Shown: positions 58,169 to 64,000 of the stretch, one piece after another
How the letters are laid out: each line of letters begins with the position of its first letter
How positions within the stretch are numbered: the stretch's first letter is position 1
DNA from: Mytilus trossulus
Lineage: Eukaryota > Mollusca > Bivalvia > Mytilida > Mytilidae
Length of the DNA stretch: 64,000 nucleotides
Reading direction: 5' to 3'
Assembly (NCBI RefSeq): GCF_036588685.1
Contig: NC_086375.1
Location: 44,051,270-44,115,269, forward strand
Made by a program: the position numbers and the translations under genes
Notes under the pieces: model-generated
The model's database searches: none
Told to the model about the DNA's origin: nothing
The model's input: the letters and a program-made list of their open reading frames with translations, nothing else

Positions 58169-58206
58169 ACCTGCTAAATAATAATCCTGGTACTTTTGAT
58201 AACTAT
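58169..58206 (+). repeat. Tail of the hammerhead repeat after the insertion
   Basis: The sequence ctaaataataatcctggtac, then ttttgataactatt, matches 57706-57740, showing that the unit continued past hammerhead 2 before it was interrupted. Confidence 0.75.
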
Positions 58207-58734
58207 TATCAACGTTTTGACAAATTGTTTCACTTTCAATGTTTACATTCTTTTTATTTTAATAGCTGAATACATGCGTAACCCATCTCCAGCTATAAAC
58301 GCTTAACCGAAATGTCATATCAATTCTGGCTCAATGAGGCCGAAAGTGAATCATTCATCAGTGATATTTAATTGCCTATCATGTTTGACAAGATTGAACC
58401 AAATTGGCTGCTTAAGGTGAATTATTATTTCACTATTTTACTTTCATTTATTTCGAGCAATTTACCACATGATTGTTCTCTATCCTTTAATTTTTTTGTC
58501 ATTTTTTTTCTCTCTTCGTTTTTTTAGGGCATTATTCATAATTCTCTACACCTTATCTAGACTCTCATACAAGCAGAATTTGAGCCGAGATTATTTCAAT
58601 ATGTGTTGTATAGTAGTCTTAGGAAGAAGTACGACCTATAACATGTACACAAAGCATACATTAGAAAAGTTTAACACCACACTAAAATTGTGATGGACTC
58701 AAAGACCTTTAAACGTAGACCCACCATATCCCTG

Positions 58735-59995
58735 AAAACAGGGAGTGATCAGGTTGACATAATTCTACTGGATTTTGCCAAGGCTTTCGACGAAGTGCCA
58801 CACCAACGCCTTTTGTACAAGCTAGGTTTTTATGGGATAAGAGGAAACACCCAAAAGTGGATTTCATCATTTTGGTCATCTCGAACTCAAAGAGTGCTAG
58901 TAGAAGGCTCTATCTCAGACAAGCTAGATGTTCTTTCTGGAGTTCCTAAAGACATTGTCCTAGGTCCACTCTTGTTCCTGATATACATTAACGACCTGCC
59001 TGACACAGTATCATCTTCTGCAGTTCGCCTTTTTGCCGATGACAGCTTGTTATATAAGCACATCAGAAATCAAGCAGATGCAAATAACGTTCAACAAGAC
59101 ATGACTGCCCTATTGCAATGGGAACATGTATGGTAGATGAGCTTTCACCCTGCTAAATGCACAGTCATCAGAATAGGCACCAACCGAAAAAACATCTTGG
59201 AGACACAGTAAGTACTACCTACATGGACACCAACTCGAAGTTGTGGACATCAGCATATATCTTGGTGTTACTCTTAGCGAAGACCTAACTAAGAAAAAGC
59301 ACGCAGAGATAACAGAAGCCGAAGCATCAAGAACTCTAGGATTCCTGCGCCGCAACTTCAGGGACTGTAACTAAACAGTCCGAGAAACAACCTACAGATC
59401 CTTGGTCCGACCATTCTTGAAGTATATGTCTGCTGTATGGGACCCATACAAAGTGGAAGACATAAAACGACTCGTCAAAGTGCAAAGAAGGGGAGCCCGT
59501 TATGTCTGTAAAGATAAAACCCCTGGATGTGTCACCAACATGATTCAGCTTCTCAAATGGAAATCATTACAAGACCGACGTAAGGACCATCGCCTATTGA
59601 TCATGTACAAGGCCATCAGTTGCATGATTTCCATACCAGAAGCCGACAGTATCATCAACAAAAGTGACACCAAACCAGAGGGGCAAACAGATTGAGGCAG
59701 ATATACATCAAAACAGAAGTGTACAGACAGTCCCTCTTTCCTCGCACTATCCAGAATTGGAACCAGCTGCCATCAACGGTGACCAACTCAACCACTCTGG
59801 ACGACTTCAAGGCCAGCTTCCAGGCAGCGGCGGCCCTGAGGACAACCACATAAACCAACATTTGATGCAGATAGTTTTAACTGTAAATACTAGCTTTTTA
59901 TTTGTACATTAAAGCTGTGTGGAAAATGGCTCCCTCAGACCTACGCCTGGTCATTTACTACGACTCCTGACTATTATTGGAAGATGATGATGATG
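58735..59995 (+). pseudogene. Truncated non-LTR retrotransposon (reverse transcriptase and 3' end)
   Basis: The first frame (to 59136) carries reverse-transcriptase blocks: DFAKAFDEVPHQRLLYKL, the LVEGSISDKLDVLSGVP region, LGPLLFLIYINDLPD and LFADDSLLY, where FADD is the catalytic box. Translation then meets a stop at 59134-59136, a further stop near 59209, a frame change, and another stop in front of TVRETTYRSLVRPFLKYMSA. A last frame change near 59685 leads to a QSLFPRTIQNWNQLP-like C-terminus and an alanine-rich end. The usual PQGS/T before VLGPLLF is PKDI here. The 5' half (endonuclease) is missing, and the copy ends in a (gat)n tail at 59983-59997. This structure is a dead 5'-truncated CR1/Jockey-like LINE insertion. 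Confidence 0.85.
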
Positions 59996-60136
59996 ATATC
60001 ATGCTTTAAACCCTTCCACTCCTGCATCTTATTCTTGTTACTCTACTTTGTCATGTACCTGTTATTAATAAAATATATAGCTTCACAATTTAAAATATTT
60101 CTCAATAAATGTATTTTTCCACAAGACATACATGAA

Positions 60137-60385
60137 GAATTTTCATTTGATGTAGCTGCTTCAAGTCCAGCGACAAATATATCAATCATAATACCAACAG
60201 ACAGCAACATGAATTTTTTCCAGAACATTGCTTTAGTCAATTTGAAATTCCAGTTAAAAGATTCTACAAGGTATTCAAGATAATGTTTTATTTGATGAAG
60301 CTGTTTCATGCCCAGCGACAAATATATCAGATAGTAAAACATTACGTTTATAGTCAAATTGAAATTCCAGTTTATAGATTCTTGT
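60137..60385 (+). repeat. Two diverged tandem copies of a coding-like segment
   Basis: Copy 1 (60137-60267) and copy 2 (60286-60385) share tttgatg-agctg-ttca-g-ccagcgacaaatatatca and later tcaa-ttgaaattccagtt-a-agattct. Translations share FD-x-A-x-S-x-PATNIS. The copies differ in length, and copy 2 runs into a stop soon after. They could be decayed exons of a secreted-protein gene or a local duplication of unknown DNA. I cannot name a family. Confidence 0.5.
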
Positions 60386-60995
60386 TTACCAAACCAACCA
60401 AAAATAGGTGTTGGAAACGTCTGAAATACACATTGATTGATGTTATTGGTATGTTGGTGTTTTGAGTAATGCCGCTTACACCCATATAATCATATAGTAT
60501 TTGAAAAATAGTCATTATAAACGTGAAAACTTAACATTGACGAATGACGAAAAATATTGAATGTGCAGACTAAACTATATGTAGGATTTTTTTTTATAAA
60601 TATCAAAAGTTCAAACTTTGCATCTTACGATAGGATCTAGGACTAATATAGTATGTAATGCAACAGTCCTAGATAGGATTAGAGACATACTTGTAATACT
60701 ATTTTTGTATTACATGTCTCTGAAAGATTATATGATGTTCTAATTTTCTTTTGCAAATTCTATAGTTCAGATTAATCAAATGAGTGTAAATATGTTTTCT
60801 ACAGACATTCACGATGTAATGCGTATAATTCAGAAAGTAAACACATTTCATTTCAATACAAGACATTGCAAGTATTCTATATTTATGGATGTAAAGAAGT
60901 GTGTGATTTTTGTCATCTGTTGGTAATCAACAGACATTTATCGTCCTTCGACGTTCATTAATAGATACTACCATAAGACGAAATAGACAAAAACG

Positions 60996-61053
60996 ATGCC
61001 AACATACGGTTTATTTATCATTCTAATTTACGTGTCAGTGGTTTCTGTTAGTG
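60996..61053 (+). CDS. Candidate first coding exon with signal peptide
   Basis: ATG at 60996 opens MPTYGLFIILIYVSVVSVSG, a short polar N-terminus followed by a hydrophobic core and small residues, as in a secretory signal peptide. A strong splice donor (gtaagt) follows at 61054. A possible next exon starts at 61584 after ctttag. It keeps an open Cys-containing frame (CKSNTSFNCQSASKETYDPC, then NIGCWPGNNKGR) until a repeat begins at 61761. With the gtaagt donor the phases do not match directly. Either a weaker donor (gttagt at 61047) is used or a small exon lies between. The gene would continue beyond the window. Family unknown. Confidence 0.4.
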
Positions 61054-61067
61054 GTAAGTACTAGACA

Positions 61068-61190
61068 ACGGACTTCTGTAAAAATTAAATCATGTCATGA
61101 TATCTAAACTTTTGTAAAAATTAAATCATGTCATGATAACCTAAACTTTTGTAAAAAATAAATCATGTCATGATAACCTAAACATTTTAA
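61068..61190 (+). repeat. Tandem repeat, about 36 bp x 3
   Basis: Three copies of aaatcatgtcatgata followed by acctaaacttttgtaaaaa-type sequence. The catgtcatgatat core is partly palindromic. It lies directly after the signal-peptide exon. Confidence 0.8.
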
Positions 61191-61358
61191 AGCGTGGTAC
61201 GTTCGAAGATTAATGCTTATTAAACTTTTTTTTTAATTTCATTACTGCACTTTCAAAAGCTATACTTGTTCATGAATTATAGTAGGTAAGGTTTCAAAGT
61301 CGACCTTTTTTTCGTTTGAATTGTTTTACATTGCCATTTCGGGGTCTTTTATAGCTGA

Positions 61359-61500
61359 CTAAACGGTATGGGCTTGGCTCATTGTTGAAGGACGTACGGT
61401 GACCTATATCTGTTAATTTCTGTGTCATTTTGGTCTCTTGTGGACGGTTGTCTCATAGGCAATGATCATACCACTGTACCACATCTCCTTTTTAATATAT
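61359..61500 (-). repeat. Repeat family M1, reverse orientation
   Basis: The complement matches 2920-3060: gctcattgttgaaggacgta, gtgtcattttggtctcttgt and ataccactgtaccacatctc. Confidence 0.7.
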
Positions 61501-61760
61501 GCCAGATCAGAATAGAAACTTTGAAGGGTTTTTCAATTGCCATTTTACAGGATTTTTTTCAGTGTATCTCCAATTAACTTTAGACGTGTAAATCTAACAC
61601 ATCTTTCAACTGTCAAAGTGCTAGCAAAGAAACATATGATCCATGTGTGGCTTCATCCGACAAAAGATACCAACAGATTTTCAAGCTACAAAATCTCTCA
61701 GTACTTCAAAATATTGGGTGCTGGCCTGGGAATAATAAAGGTCGTATAGTTCCAGAAACT

Positions 61761-62118
61761 AGAGGCTCTTTAGAGCCTGTGCCATTCACCTTGGTCTATG
61801 TGAATATTAAACAAAGGACGCAGATGGATTCACGACAAAATTGTGTTTTGGTGATGGTGATGTGTTTGTACATCTAACTTTACTGAACATTCTTGCTGCT
61901 TACAATTATCTTTATCTATAATGAACTTGGCCCAGTAGTTTCAGAGGAGAAGATTTTTGTAAAAGATTACTAAAATTTACGAAAAATGGTTAAAAATTGA
62001 CTATAAAGGGCAATAACTCCTAAAGGGGGCAACTGACCATTTCGGTCATGTTGACTTATTTGAAGATCTTACTTTGCCGACATTTATTGCTTTTTACAGT
62101 TTATCTCTATCTGTCAAT
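61761..62118 (+). repeat. Right-edge repeat family E, copy 1 (partial)
   Basis: It starts agaggctctttagagcct (a short hairpin) and continues ttggtctatgtgaatattaa, ttttggtgatggtgatgtgt and ataactcctaaagggggcaa. It stops near tctctatctgtcaat, where copy 2 begins abruptly. Frames across it (61647-61877) run from upstream DNA into repeat. Confidence 0.75.
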
Positions 62119-62849
62119 AGAGGCTCTAAAGAGCCTGTGTCGCTCACCTTGGTCTATGTGAATATTAAACAAAGGAAGCAGAAAGATTCATGACAAAATT
62201 GTGTTTTGGTGATGGTGATGTGTTTGTACATCTTACTTTACTAAACGGTCTTGCTGCTTACAATTATCTCTATCTATAATGAACTTGGCCCAGTAGTTTC
62301 ATTGGAAAATGTTAATAAAAATTTACAAATTTTATGAAAATTGTTAAAAATTGACTATAAAGGACAATAACTCCTTAGGGGGTCAATTGACCATTTTGAC
62401 TTATTTGTAAATCTTACTTTTCTGAACATTATTGCTGTAAGTGTTTACAGTTTATCTCTATCTATAATAATATTCAAGATAATAACCAAAATAAGAAAAA
62501 AATCCTTAAAATTACCGATTCAGGGACAGCAACCCAACAACAGGTTGTGTGTTTCATCTGAAATTTTCAGGGCAGATAGATGATGACCTGATAAACAATT
62601 TTATCCCATGTCAGATTTGCTCTGAATGCTTTGGTTTTTGAGTTATAAGATGGCCGGGTCACCGGACACATTTTTTAAACTAGATACCCCAAAGATGATT
62701 GTGGCCAAGTTTGGATTTATTTGACCCAGTAGTTTCAGAGGAGAAGATTTTTGTAAAAGTTAACAACGACGACGGACGACGATGAACGACGACGGACGCA
62801 AAGTGATGGGAAAAGCTCACTTGGCCCTTTGGGCCAGGTGAGCTAAAGA
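62119..62849 (+). repeat. Right-edge repeat family E, copy 2 (3' end present)
   Basis: It begins agaggctctaaagagcctg and ends with a (gac)n run, gacggacgcaaagtgatggg, then a strong hairpin (gctcacttggccctttgggc / caggtgagc) and ctaa. The middle is shorter than in copy 3. A terminal hairpin followed by CTAA resembles a Helitron 3' end (hairpin plus CTRR), which is only a suggestion. Confidence 0.75.
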
Positions 62850-62929
62850 TGTATACAAACATAACAGAGCGAGGTGGTCATTTATATTTGGAGTATTTTA
62901 TGCTTAAAATGATGTATTTTCCAATAACT

Positions 62930-64000
62930 AGAGGCTCTAAAGAGCCTGTGTCGCTCACCTTGGTCTATGTGAATATTAAACAAAGGACGCAGATGGATTC
63001 ATGACAAAATTGTGTTTTGGTGATGGTGATGTGTTTGTACATCTAACTTTACTAAACATTCTTGCTGCTTACATCTATTTTTATCTATAATGAATTTGGT
63101 CCAGTAGATTCAGTAGAAAATGTTAGTAAAAAGTTTACAAATTTTAATGAAAATTGTTAAAAATTGACTATAAAGGACAATAACTCCTTAGGGGGTCGGT
63201 TGACCATTTTGGTCATGTTGACTGATTTGTAAATCTAACTTTGCTGAACATTATTGCTGTTTACAGTTTATCTCTATCTATAATAATATTCAAGATAACC
63301 AAAAACAGCAAAATTTCACTCAAATTACAAATTCAGGGGCAGCAACCCAACAACAGATTGTCAGATTCATCTGAAAATTTCAGGGTAGATAGATTTAGAC
63401 CTGATAAACAATTGAACCCCATGTCAGATTGCTCTAAAAGCTATGGTTTTTGAGTTATAATCCAAAAACTGCATTTGACCCCTATGTTCTATTTTTAGCC
63501 ATGGTGGCCATCTTGGTTGATTGGCCGGGTCACGCCAAAGATTTTTTAAACTAGATACCCCAATAATGATTTTTGCCGAGATTGGTTTAATTTGGCCTTA
63601 GAGTTTCAGAGAAGATTTTTGTAAAAGATAACTAAGATTTACGAAAAATGGTTAAAAATTGACTATAAAGGGCAATAACTCATAAAGGGGTCAACTGATC
63701 ATTTTGGTCATGTTGACTTATTTGTAAATCTTACTTTGCTGAACATTATTGCTGTTAACAGTTTAACTCTATCTATAATAATATTCAAGATAATAAGCAA
63801 AAAAAGCAAAATTTCCCTAAAATTACCAATTTAGCAACCCAACAACGAGTTGTCCGATTCATCTGAAAATTTCAGGGTAGATAAATTTAGACAATTTTAC
63901 CCCGTCAGATTTGCTCTGAATGCTTTGGTTTTGGAGTTATAAGCCAAAAACTGCATTTTACCCCTATGTTCTATTTTTAGCCATGGCGGCCATCTTGGTT
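62930..64000 (+). repeat. Right-edge repeat family E, copy 3 (runs off the window)
   Basis: It starts agaggctctaaagagcctg and contains two internal modules with caattcaggg or tttagcaacccaacaac, then gattcatctgaaaatttcag, and gccatggtggccatcttggt (63498) / gccatggcggccatcttggt (63981). The module period is about 480 bp. It is cut by the window end. Confidence 0.75.

Noticed and set aside
59664-59912. 82-residue plus frame as a separate gene
   Set aside because: It overlaps the C-terminal part of the dead LINE and is one of its shifted frames.

Overview
The window looks like nuclear DNA of a marine mussel (family Mytilidae, probably Mytilus or a close relative). It is AT-rich, its genes are split by long introns with GT-AG junctions, and it is full of dispersed repeat families that I recognise from mytilid sequence: the gaaacgcgcgtct hammerhead family, a tail ending in ggggcataaaa, the gcggtcgtataaag family, and the agaggctctaaagagcct family. 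Nothing bacterial, plasmid-borne or phage-like was seen. The species call rests on recognising these families and was not searched.

Four genes are supported, three of them reconstructed exon by exon with every phase closing. From left to right: (1) 9265-10917 (+), a 550-residue protein with one coding exon, a CARD-like N-terminus and a helical body. Two small relics of the same family lie 2-3 kb upstream on the opposite strand. (2) 16672-26102 (-), a nine-exon, 287-residue Rab-like GTPase with a long tail ending CSGL. It has non-standard residues at two positions that govern GTP hydrolysis. (3) 29419-38743 (+), an eight-exon, 337-residue Gfo/Idh/MocA oxidoreductase resembling inositol 2-dehydrogenase. 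(4) 46518-57176 (-), a twelve-exon, 404-residue WD40-plus-FYVE protein matching WDFY2. A fifth gene may start at 60996 (+) with a signal-peptide exon. Genes 2 and 3 are head to head across about 3.3 kb. Genes 3 and 4 are tail to tail. The genes do not form an operon-like unit. WDFY2 and Rab proteins both act on endosomal membranes, but their nearness here may be chance.

The rest is mobile DNA and its debris. It includes: a foldback element with an internal satellite and a 5-bp target duplication (1146-2134); GA/GT-rich simple sequence (4.0-4.8 kb); decayed LINE fragments (7.6-8.3, 25.5-25.9 and 58.7-60.0 kb); three inverted-repeat elements flanked by TTAA-like sites; a TTA-flanked Harbinger-like MITE; large nested repeats inside intron 4 of the oxidoreductase; and three copies of a 3'-structured repeat at the right edge.

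The most unusual items are: a retrozyme-like locus (57.66-58.2 kb) in which two hammerhead ribozyme motifs bound a 347-nt unit, with the second broken by an insertion; two hairpins (17.6 and 51.5 kb) that share flanks and core but have unrelated stem arms that are still self-complementary; a 71-bp tandem repeat made from an exon-intron junction of the Rab gene; and the altered catalytic positions of that Rab protein.
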